Origin: Meloidogyne chitwoodi | Taxonomy: Eukaryota > Nematoda > Chromadorea > Rhabditida > Meloidogynidae | Assembly: GCA_015183035.1 (NCBI GenBank) | Contig: JACZZP010000001.1 | Location: 248,001-312,000, forward strand | Length of the DNA stretch: 64,000 nucleotides | Direction of reading: 5' to 3' | Part shown: positions 47,801 through 56,362 of the stretch, one piece after another | Position numbering within the stretch: the stretch's first letter is position 1 | Layout: the number at the start of each line of letters is the position of its first letter | The notes under the pieces: model-generated | Databases searched by the model: none | What the model was told of the DNA's origin: nothing | The model's input: only the letters and a program-made list of their open reading frames with translations | Program-made: the position numbers and the translations under genes

Positions 47801-50800
47801 AAAGTGATATATTTAAATGCATGGAAAATTTAAAAAAATATTTTAATTTTTTCAAATTATTTTTTGGAAATTTTTTTTTTCGATTTTTTTAAAATATTTC
47901 CGTCAAAAAGGTCAATAGTCAAAAGGGTCAATGTTCAATAAATTATAAAATGGTCAATCACCTACTTTTTTACATTTGACACTAATTCAAATGATTTTAG
48001 ATTTTTTACATTTTATCAAAATTTTTTCAAAAAGGTAAAATCTCAAAATGGTCAATTCCCAAATTTTGGCCAGCTTAACTAGAATTTGAACATTTATCAA
48101 ATTTATGCCTATCAAAACACAAAAATCGTCAATCAAAAATAATTAAGCTAAAAATATCAATTACAATCATTTACCACTCAATCAAAGCACACAAATCAAT
48201 TAAACAATAAAATATCATTTACACACACTATTTCTCTTCTGTCTCTAACTTGTCTGTCAGTCGCCGCCATTTTAATTTAATTTATTTATTTTTTAATTGT
48301 CAAAAAAATTTTTTAATATTTTTTTTTATTTTTTTATAATGGCTATGTCTCTATTAATTTATCTAAATTTTTTTTTCAAACAAATCAAGAGGCAAAAAAA
48401 AATAAATAATTATTATTATAGGGGAAAAATATTTAAAAAAGGGGGAAAATAAATAAATAAATTAAATAAATTAATTAATATTTATTTTATTTGCGTGAAA
48501 TTAATTGCAGTTGAATATAAGAGAGAAAAGAAAAATTATTTTATTATTTGATTGACACTCTGTTTGAGTGACGGCAGTCGGCGGTGGTTCCCCCCAGCCC
48601 TTAAAATACGATTCACGCAAAATTGATATGTCTTCCGTTGCCTTTATGTTGTGATGGGTGGTGGAGTTAATGCTTTTTTCTTTTTTTATTTGGCTCCGCC
48701 CATTTTTAAGAGAAGAAAAAAATTTTTTTAGTCGGAAAACTAGTATTTTATCCATTAGGCTCCGCCCAGTTTTTTATATTTTTTCAACTCTTTTTATTTT
48801 CTTTTCTATTTTTTTTAGAGAATGTGACAACTGTGCTGTGTGAGCTTTTTATCCCACTTTGTGCCAAAATGGGCGGAGCTTAAACTAAAAATAAATATAA
48901 AATTCTGTCAGTTTTTTCTGTTCATTCTCCTATTGGAGCGAAAATATAATAGAGGGGAAATGATGGATTACTTTTTCTTTTTTTTTTAAAAGGGGAAGAC
49001 TGTGCGAGTGTTTTAAGGTTTTCTTAAAGAAAAACTAATGGTTATAAATATAGACGATGGGGAGAACAAATATAAGGGTTATGGCCAACTGAGCGCCATT
49101 CATTATAACAAATTCAAAATTAAACAATTTTAAGTGTTTATGGTATCATTCGATAGAGCAGAAAATTTGCTACAAAACACCAAAAAAACATAATTTTTGG
49201 AAAACTGAAAAAAAAAGTTGTGGTCAAAAAACCTCCAAAAAATTGAGTTTTTTCGAAAAACTTTTAGTTTTTTGAACACAACTTTTTTCCAATTTTTCCA
49301 AAAATTATGTTTTTTTGGTATTTTGTAGCAAATTTGCTGCTCTATCGAATGGTACCATAAACATCTAAAGTTATCTAATTTTAAATTTGTTATAATGAAT
49401 GGCGCTCAGTTGGCCCTTAAGTAGTAATTGAAGGGGAAAAAGGGTAACTTTACAACTAATTAAAATTTTTTTTAAATTTTATTTATTATTTTACCTTTAC
49501 TTTCATATATTTTCTATTCTATTATTTCCTTTCTTTTTTTCTTCTTCTCAAAACTCTTCAAATCCACAATATCTTCTTCTTTTCCCATATTTCTCCCTTT
49601 TTTTCTTTATTTCTTTCCAACATGTTTTAAAAATTCTAGTTTTTTATTTTCTCTCTAATTTTATTTTTTTTCTTTCTCCTCAATTTTATACTAACTAAAA
49701 AACTCATTCATCACACTCTCCTAATAAATGACAGCTGGCGTTGGGGGTAAATACACCTACTACTCAATTCTCCTTTTTCTTTCTTTTTGGCCTAAAAGAG
49801 AAGAGAGAAAAATATCCAAATGAGTGTGTAGTAATTATAGGGTATTTAGAAAATAAAATAAAAAAAAAATATTTTTTTCCTTTTCTTTTATTTAATAATA
49901 AGCCTCAGAAGCGTGTGACAGTCTGTAGGGCGCGCGCATACATTTTCTTAGATAAAATATGTTTAATAATATATATTTTTTTAATTTTTAATTTTTAATT
50001 TTTTTAAGAGTTTTAGCCTCTTATTGAAACAAAAAAAATTTAAAAATATTTCACCGTTTATTTTATATATTTTTTTAAAGTTATCTCCCTCTTGTAAGGC
50101 GTGCGCATACATTTTTTTAGATAAAAAATATTAAAATAAATATATTTTTTAATATTTTTTTAAATTTATAATTTTGGGAGTTTAGGCTTCTATTTAACAA
50201 AAAATTTTTTTTTAATATTCACTGTTTACTTTTTATTTTTAAAAAATAATTACTCCCCTAATTTCTCCCTTTTTTACCCGTAAAAATTAAATTTATTTCA
50301 ATTTTTTATTTTTCTTTCTCAATTTTCAATTTTTCAATCTCAACAAAATTTATAAAGTGTTAAAAAGACTAATAATTAATTTAAAAATTATTTTTTGTTT
50401 CAAATTTCAATTTTTTATTTTTTTTTGTTTTTCAAGACATTTCGTCCAAAGCAAATTATTACCCAATAAACTACCCCATAATTTAATTTTTTTGTTTTTA
50501 AAAATAATAAATTATTTAAATATTATTTTTTAGGGGAAAAACAATTTATTTTTTAATAAATTAAATTTTTTTTTAAATTATAAAAATATTAAAAAAAATA
50601 TTGGGACGAAATGTCTTTTTTTTAATAAAGAAAAAAATTACAAAATTAAATGAAAAAAATTTAAAAAAATTTTTATAAATTATTTTTAAATTTTTTTGAT
50701 TTTTTATAAATTATTTTGAATTTTTTTAAATATTTTTTAATATTTTTTTTTTTGATTTTTTCAATGACTTAAAAAAATAATTATTTTTGGCCTCTAAAAA

Positions 50801-53800
50801 ATTAAAAAAAAATACTAAAAAATTAAAAAAATACTAAAAAAGAGTAAAAAAATATTAAAAAATATTTTAAAAAATACTAAATAATTTTAATTAATTAATC
50901 TAATTTATTTTTGAATTTTTTCAATTAATTCTCTATTTTTTGCTTCAATTTAATCATGCAGAAATTTCGCCCAAGCAACATTTTTATTAAATTTAATTTT
51001 ATTAAAGAAACAATTTTTTTAAATTTTTATTTATTTTAATACCTTAGAATAAATTTAAAAAAAATAATTTTAAGAAAAAAAATAAATATATATTTTTAGC
51101 CTTATTTTATTTTTATTAGTTAGCCTGTTTTTAATATTTTTAATTTAATTAATTAAAATAAAAATAAATAAAAATTATTTTTCTTCTAAAAATCATTTCT
51201 TTCACCTTTTTTAATTAATTAAAAAATTAAAAAAAATTAATAAATAAAAAAAATTAAAAAAAATTAAAAAATAAAATTAAAAGTGTATATAAGAGAGTGT
51301 GTCATTGACGCCAGTTGCTCATTAAAAAATTAAATAGATTAAAGAGAAGAAAAGAAAAAAGAAAGAAAAGGGTTAATCTAAAATAGATAAATAAATAAAT
51401 ATTTATTTTGGTTAATTAATCTGCCCTTTTTAAATAAATAAAATATTAAAAATATAATTTCACCTTAAAAAATTAATTTATAAAAAATGTAAAAATTACA
51501 AAATGGTCAAAAGTCAAAATGTCAAAAAATTTTTTTGTTTTTTCATTTTTTAGACGTCAAGTCATAATAGAGGATAGTATAAAAAATAAAGCAAATTATT
51601 AAATTAAATAAACAAAAAATAAAATTACTCGCTTACATTGAAACAAATAAATTTTGGACAAAACGTCACAATTTTTAACTCATTATTTTTTTTTTTAAAT
51701 TTTTATATGTATTTTACTTTTACTTATTTTCCAGAAAAGAAACTAAAATAATAGCCTTCTTTTTTCCTTTTATTTATCCAAAAGTAAATTGATGGCTTTA
51801 CCCTCTACGGCGGTAGAAGGAAGGGAAAGGCAAATTGCCAAATGAAAAAAAAATAAATTTTTTTTTGGTCATTTGTCAATCTCTGACTTTGAAAAAAAAG
51901 AATTTTTATTACCAAAACATTGGCTGGCTAAAAATTATTTTTATTCTTTAAAAAATGTAAAAGAGTAAATAACGGAAAAATAAGCTTACTCCCCTCTTTA
52001 CAAAATATAATAAACCTAACTATTATTAAAAAAATCTATTTTCTTTTTTTAAAATTATTAAAAAATATAAAAAGAGGTATTTAAAAATAAATAAAAAAAT
52101 TAAAAATTAAAAAAAATTTTAAATTTCAAAAAATGTCAAAATGTAAAAAATTACAAAATGCCAAAAGTCAAAATGTTAAAATTTTTTTCAAAAAATCCTT
52201 TTTTCTTCTTTAATAAAATATTAAAAATCTTTCCAAATTAAATTAAAAAAATATTTTAGTAAATTAATTCATTATAATATTTAAATATTCTCCCCAAAGT
52301 GTTTACCCTTTTAAAAATTTTTGTCCTTTCAAAAAATAAAAAAAATAAAAAATCTGCCCATTTTCTCTCTATTTTATTTTTAAATCTTAAAACACAAAAT
52401 CCTTTTCATATATTTATTTTTCTTTTTTTTTTAATTTTTTTTCTTTTCGTTTTCCTGTCCCGTCCAATCAGCATGCCATCAATCATTCAGAAAGCACACA
52501 GTCGCCGCGGCCCTTTTCCTATTTTTTCTTTTTTTAGTCCCTAGAGGGGCAGAAGCGGTCAACTAAACGTAGAATACCGTAATTTTATTTTTTTACTTTA
52601 AAATCGTGTATTAAAAGCGTTTAGTTTAGGCGTGGTGTGTTTTGGCGCGGAGTAGGATATCTCAGGTTTATGAAAACTTAGAAATGCAAAATTTTGTATA
52701 AATATAGTTTTAAGTGTTTTCTATTTGTTTTTAAATTTTTAGAATTTTAGGCTAAAAATAAAAAAAGTTATGATTTAAAGAATGTAAAGAATGGGCATTT
52801 ATCAGTAGTTTTATGTTTTTAAGCACAATTCTAAAAATACTTAACCAAAAAATTTGAAATTTTTAGAGAAGATGGTTAACACTATGAGAAATATAAATAA
52901 AAAAACCAGGTTTAAATGTACCAAAATTAATGATTTTTAGAATTTTTAAACATGCGCACCTTTAAATGCCTACGCCTTTTAGTTTCTGCGCCTTTAAATT
53001 CCTGCGCCTAAAAAGTCTCCCCCAAACTCTCCCAAAAAATGTTTTTTTCTTTTAAAAATTAAAAAATCTAATAAAAATATTTTTTCTCCAAAAACAAAAT
53101 TTTACTTGCGCAAAATGCTTATATATTTTTAAATACTAAATTCTCTCTGTTGGGGGCTGGTTTTACGTTTATTTATTTTTATGAGCGAAAAATAAATAAA
53201 TTCTCAACTTTTTTTAGGGAGTGACCTTTAGTTTTGGAAAGGAAAAAAATGTTCAAAAAAAAATTGAAAACGCAAATACTAATAAAAATTAATTTTTGGT
53301 AATTAAATAAAAATAATAAAATATTAGTGGGGGAAAAGTGTCATAATTTAAATAATTTAAAAAAATTAAAAAAAATATATATTTTAAATAAAATAAATAT
53401 AGATAATAATAAAAATAAATAAAAATTATTTAAAAAAATTAAAATTTGGCTTCTAAAATTAAATAAAATATTTTTTTTAAATTAAATAAAGGCTTAATTA
53501 AACTACGACTGTCAACATAAACCTACTCAGTTCAAAAGCAAACAACTTTGTATTAAATAGGGTTACAATCTAGATTTTTATCTCAAAAAATAGAGCAGAG
53601 TCTCAGCTTCAAAATGAATATAATTAAATTTAAAATGCTTAAATAAGAATAAAAATATCTGCAAAAAACAACAAAAATACACTAAAGTTTTACCCAAGTT
53701 GCTTCAAAAATTAAAACTTTGAGTAAATTAAAGATAGCAAATTGCATTATATATCATTTTATGTATAAAAAGCTCCTCTATAAGTTCTCAAAAAATTAGA

Positions 53801-54281
53801 TTTTTAAAAAAAAGTTATGAGTCTAAAAGCAAAAGGGTGACCTTGAAAGATACGTCTACTTTTCTTTTATTTTTCCTCAAAATTTAAAAATACTCAATTT
53901 TTTCAAAACGTGCTTAAAAAATGTGGAAACATTCAAACTATTTAATTTACAAAATTGGAAAAAATATCATAACTTTAAAACACAAAAAAATAAAAAATTA
54001 AAGTTGCCTACCACAGACTGCGGAGGTTCATATTTGACAGGCTGAGGGCAATAAATAGACTGATTTTGTGGTATTTGTTGATTTTCTCCAATTTGTAAAA
54101 GAACATTTCCATTTTTAGTTGTAGTTGTCGGAACAATTAATTGTTGTTGTTGTGTCCAATTATTATTATTAAATTTAGGTTCTGGTGGATGATGGTCAAA
54201 ACAACTTGGAGCACCCAATAAATGATACATTAAATTTTGTTGATTTTGTAAATGTTGTAAATTATTTTGTTGGTTGTCCAT
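35894..54281 (-). CDS. unc-62: Meis/Homothorax TALE homeobox protein
   Basis: Eleven coding exons plus an alternative: 54281-54012, 43357-43008, 42869-42653, 42399-42349, 42051-41929, 41772-41566, 40628-40369, 40144-39852, then either 38748-38078 or 37737-37442, then 36962-36886 and 36029-35894. Totals are 2655 nt (884 residues) or 2280 nt (759 residues), both in frame. Domains: Q/N-rich N terminus ([20 protein letters not shown]); MEINOX domain from [20 protein letters not shown] through [14 protein letters not shown] to [20 protein letters not shown] and CDNFCAKYV; Gly/Ser/Asn/Gln linkers; TALE homeodomain ending in [20 protein letters not shown] and [17 protein letters not shown]; short tail with FKNRRREG. 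It is a Pbx/Exd partner and transcription factor. The first intron is 10.65 kb and may hide alternative first exons. The 3' end faces the GST kappa gene. Confidence 0.93.
36064..36374. mobile_element. MITE-like inverted repeat in Meis last intron
   Basis: The left end GCCGTTTCGGTGCGAGCTCA and right end (reverse complement) GGACGTTTCGGCGCAGGGTT are imperfect terminal repeats. Inner arms continue: GTGTTAGCTAAATG, TTTCAGAATTTTAGGTTCAG and ATTTTTCATGTTACG pair with CTAGCTAACAC, CCCAAAATTCTGAAATTT and CATAACATTAAAAAT on the other side. It lies between the two exons that split the WFIN motif of the homeodomain. Related sequence at 9706. Confidence 0.75.
37020..37440. repeat. ACAAAAAYA low-complexity array
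   Basis: About 410 bp of irregular ACAAAAATACAAAAACACAAA units fill the intron between the proximal alternative homeodomain exon and the exon starting at 36962. It yields long spurious C/F/V-rich open frames on the minus strand. A second array of the same type lies at 40660-40820. Confidence 0.9.
37442..37737 (-). CDS. unc-62: Alternative homeodomain exon a (Meis)
   Basis: Enters in phase 1 (G|GT GAA GAT) after the exon ending at 39852 and exits in phase 0 at WLFNNIT|. It encodes an acidic/Ser/Gly linker ([20 protein letters not shown]), then [20 protein letters not shown] and WLFNNIT, the first helix of the homeodomain. The sequence differs strongly from canonical Meis at the start ([10 protein letters not shown] rather than RGIFPKVATN). 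It corresponds in position and character to C. elegans unc-62 exon 7a, from memory. Confidence 0.85.
38078..38748 (-). CDS. unc-62: Alternative homeodomain exon b (Meis)
   Basis: It has the same entry phase 1 (G|AA TTG) and exit phase 0 at WLFLNVT| as the exon at 37442-37737, so the two are interchangeable in frame. It is longer: Lys-rich start ([11 protein letters not shown]), a strongly acidic run of EEE/EEEEH units (about 38265-38375 on the plus strand), a poly-Ser tract, then [20 protein letters not shown] and LNVT, close to the canonical Meis start. It corresponds to C. elegans unc-62 exon 7b, from memory. Confidence 0.85.
40170..40350. repeat. GTCCTTATAATTAGA repeats
   Basis: Several copies of TGTCCTTATAATTAGAATAA and related AAGGACACCTTCAAATATCC lie in the Meis intron between 40145 and 40368. 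They belong to the GTCCTTATAACGAGA family seen at 3010, 37985-38060, 38790, 45084-45310 and 56385. Confidence 0.6.
40660..40820. repeat. ACAAAAAYA low-complexity array
   Basis: Irregular ACAAAAAATACAAAAACACA units, same composition as 37020-37440, in the Meis intron upstream of the exon starting at 40628. Confidence 0.85.
41130..41425. repeat. About 163-bp tandem duplication in Meis intron
   Basis: Two diverged direct copies share GATACGGTAGCTAA, CTATACAAAATTTCAAAACT, CCAAGTTATYCCATCATTTG and TTAAGGTAA or TAAAGGTAA ends. Blocks start near 41130 and 41294. Confidence 0.75.
42465..42634. repeat. Inverted TTTGACCATTTTGTC cluster
   Basis: The left side has repeats of GACCATTTTGTC and GTTTTTTGACCATT; the right side has the complementary AATGGTCAAAGCGCAAAATG and GACAAAATGGTCAAAAAC. 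The transcript could form a hairpin. It lies in the Meis intron between 42400 and 42652. Similar short units occur at 26385-26465, 39765-39825, 41800-41875, 47925-48060 and 51495-51530. Confidence 0.7.
42905..42965. repeat. Partial CCCATTTATTCGCA element
   Basis: AGGTGAACACCCCATTTATT then CGCAGGGAAATATTTT matches one arm of the palindromes at 21053 and 56263. The opposite arm is missing or eroded (AAATCCGCTGGGGG). In the Meis intron just upstream of the MEINOX exon. Confidence 0.6.
45084..45310. repeat. GTCCTTATAACGAGATTTTG palindrome and repeats
   Basis: 45084-45145 is an inverted repeat: AAAATCTCGTTATAAGGACA on the left and TGTCCTTATAACGAGATTTT on the right, with a loop of about 22 nt. Further direct copies of GTCCTTATAACGAGATTTTG follow to about 45290. 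Confidence 0.85.
46560..46830. repeat. CAGAAAAATAAA array
   Basis: About 270 bp of irregular CAGAAAAATAAACAGAAAAA units, one strand purine-rich. Simple-sequence expansion in the first Meis intron. Confidence 0.9.
47241..47405. repeat. 25-bp tandem repeat, about 6.5 copies
   Basis: The unit ATTCTAATAATAAGGACATA plus TATTT repeats almost without change. It contains the AAGGACA core that also marks the GTCCTTATAA family. Confidence 0.92.
48690..48885. promoter_or_regulatory. Three GGGCGGAGC boxes in Meis intron 1
   Basis: TGGCTCCGCCCATTTTTAAG (48690), AGGCTCCGCCCAGTTTTT (48758) and, inverted, AAATGGGCGGAGCTTAAAC (48868). The outer two are complementary over about 18 bp. GC boxes are rare in this AT-rich DNA. 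Possible regulatory cluster or ends of a small element. Confidence 0.4.
49073..49420. mobile_element. Large palindromic MITE-like element
   Basis: Nearly the whole 348 bp is an inverted repeat with arms of about 165 bp. Left arm pieces: GGCCAACTGAGCGCCATTCA, TTATAACAAATTCAAAATTA, GTTTATGGTATCATTCGATA, GAGCAGAAAATTTGCTACAA, AAACATAATTTTTGGAAAA. The right arm carries their complements in reverse order (GGTACCATAAACATCTAAAG, AATGAATGGCGCTCAGTTGG). It is in the first Meis intron. The GATAGAGCAGA...GCTACAAAA block is shared with fragments elsewhere in the window. No open frame. Confidence 0.9.
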
Positions 54282-55807
54282 AATATTTTTTTTTAATTAT
54301 TTAAAAATTCTAAAAACAAAAAAAATTTTTTTTTACTTTGAAACGTCCGACTTTGAACCGTCCCGATTAATTTTATTAAATTTTAGATAAAATTTGAATA
54401 AAATAAAACGTTAAATCGATACTCTTATCTAATAGAAAAAGAGAAAAAATAAAAAAAAATAAGAAGAAAAAAAGTGGGCATTAGAGTCTTACCCAATTTT
54501 TCAAAAAAAAAAAAATTTTTTTGAAAAATTTTTTTTTTATTTTTTTAAATTAATTAATCGACTCGTTACCCTTTTCTTCTTCTTCTTCTTTTTTTTTCTC
54601 ATCATTATTCATCATTTTCTCCTCACAAATCAAAAAAGATTAAAATGAATAGACTCCCCCCTTTATATTATTTGATATATTAATGTACATATAAAACAAT
54701 GATAAATAAATTTTAATTAAAAAAATAAAAATAAATTAATTTAATAAAATACTGTTTAATCAATCAAAGCTAAAAAATGATTTATTTTAATGGAGTTTTT
54801 TTTAATAATTTTTTTTTAAATTAATTAAAAAATGTTGCAATTTTTAATAAAAAATAAACAGAATGCCAAAAAATTTTTTTTTGATTTTTTTAATTAATTT
54901 GAACTTAAAGCTTAAACTAATAAAAAATAAAAAAATATTAAAAAAAGAAACAAATTTTAAACGTAACTTTCTTCTCATTTAAAGCCGCTTTTCATAAATT
55001 TGACGGACCTCGTCAAATTGTGTGGTTTTAAAAAGAGGGAAAAAAATAAAAATCAGAAAAATAAATGATGGATTTATTAATAGGTAGGCGGGGAATGATT
55101 TATTTCAACTTTTTCCAAAAGATCAACACTAAGTTTTGAATGAGGTAGTGTTGATGAAATGGGTCTATTTTAATATAAATGCCGCAAATTATGAGACAAA
55201 AAAATGAAAGAAAAAATTAAAAAATATTTAAAAATGAAGGGAAAAAGGTTAAGGACCGTCATCAAAAAAAGCTCATTTTGAATGGATTAGGTTGAGAAAT
55301 AAAAAAAAAGGGAAGAAAAAGGTAAAATGTGCCGTACACACTACTTGTGGAAGGGAGGGGATTATAAAGGCATACAAATTATTTAAAAAAAAAGGAAAAT
55401 TTATTTAAGCAAAATATTTATTGTGGATTGTAGAGAAGGTTAGGGGAGTAAATATAAACTATGGAAAAAAAATTTGAAAAAGGGGATGCGATCAAAACAG
55501 CTGCGAGGAGGGCACAGAAGAAAATAAATTCTTATAAAATTGTAAAAAATTAAAATTAAATATGAATGTACTAAAAGTATACTTTTAGCATATTTTGATA
55601 AAATTGGACGAATTATAAAAATTAAAAAAAATTTTTAGACGCAAAAAGCCTTCTTTTGACTATTTTTGTTAATTCAAAAAACGGCGTTTTTAGGGGGTGT
55701 ATAAAATTGAATATAACGATAATTTAGTACGGTCAACAGATCGGACCCCTTAGGATATCACTATAACAGAATTTTCTTAATTTATAAATTTAAAGAGTTA
55801 AAAAGCC

Positions 55808-55886
55808 CTACTCCAACTAGTAGCTTTTTTGCGCTTTTATTTTCAACTGAGAAATAAAAAAAGCTACTAGTTGGATTACCCCATAA
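55808..55886. repeat. 79-bp palindrome CTAGTAGCTTTTTT
   Basis: Left arm CCAACTAGTAGCTTTTTT, right arm AAAAAAGCTACTAGTTGG, with further pairing of TTTTATTTC/GAAATAAAA toward the centre. It would form a strong hairpin. Confidence 0.8.
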
Positions 55887-56262
55887 ATATTTTAAAATTA
55901 ACCAAAAAAATAAAAAAAATTATATGATTCAAAAAAGGATTATTACAATTTTTCCTTTTCGTGTGAGGCAAAATACAGGCGCCTAAAAAGGGGGGAATTT
56001 AACCTTTCTTTTTATTTTATTTTTGGTTTAAGGCAAATTATAAAAATAAATAAAATAAAAATAAATAATAGTACGTGTCAAGGATTGCGTTAGGGAAATT
56101 ATATATTTATTTTTAAATATTTAAAGAAGAAGAAAAAAATCTGGGAGAAAAGAGTAATTTTGGGGGAAATATTAAAATGTTTATATATTACTACCCTTAA
56201 ATTGATCTTTTAATTTTAAATTATTTTAGAATAGGTCAATTTCTCATAATGGTCAAAACTTG

Positions 56263-56362
56263 TTTAGTTGCACACCCCATTTATTCGCAAAAAATATTTT
56301 ACTCCCAAAATTGACTTGAACAAAAGAATATTTTCTTGCGAATAAATGGGGTGTGTACCTAA
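56263..56362. repeat. Short palindromic element (CCCATTTATTCGC), copy 2
   Basis: Left TAGTTGCACACCCCATTTAT then TCGCAAAAAATATTTT; right AATATTTTCTTGCGAATAAA then TGGGGTGTGTACCTA. About 100 bp; same design and arm sequence as 21053-21172. Confidence 0.8.

Larger units (their letters stand above)
43358..54011 (-). other. 10.65-kb first intron of Meis gene
   Basis: This separates the N-terminal exon from the exon that begins [11 protein letters not shown]. It contains no second gene that I can support. It holds a GTCCTTATAACGAGA cluster (45084-45310), a CAGAAAAATAAA array (46560-46830), a 25-bp tandem repeat (47241-47405), three GGGCGGAGC boxes (48690-48885), a large palindromic element (49073-49420) and a degenerate repeat (about 52610-53010). 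Two long poly-pyrimidine tracts lie near 44640-44760 and 49490-49700. Large introns in developmental regulators usually carry enhancers and alternative promoters; that is inferred here. Confidence 0.7.

Noticed and set aside
48501..48755. 84-codon minus-strand frame in Meis intron 1
   Set aside because: It has a TECQSNN segment resembling ordinary coding composition, but no homologue is recognised and flanking splice sites do not join it in frame with either Meis exon convincingly.
35894..54281. Separate genes for the 54281-54012 exon and the 43357-35894 exons
   Set aside because: The donor GTG|GTAGGC at 54011 and acceptor TTTTTAG|TATGTT at 43358 are both phase 0 and give a continuous N terminus; a separate gene would lack a stop or a start.
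55808..55886. microRNA gene
   Set aside because: The arms are too T/A-homopolymeric and no known mature sequence is recognised; kept only as a palindrome.
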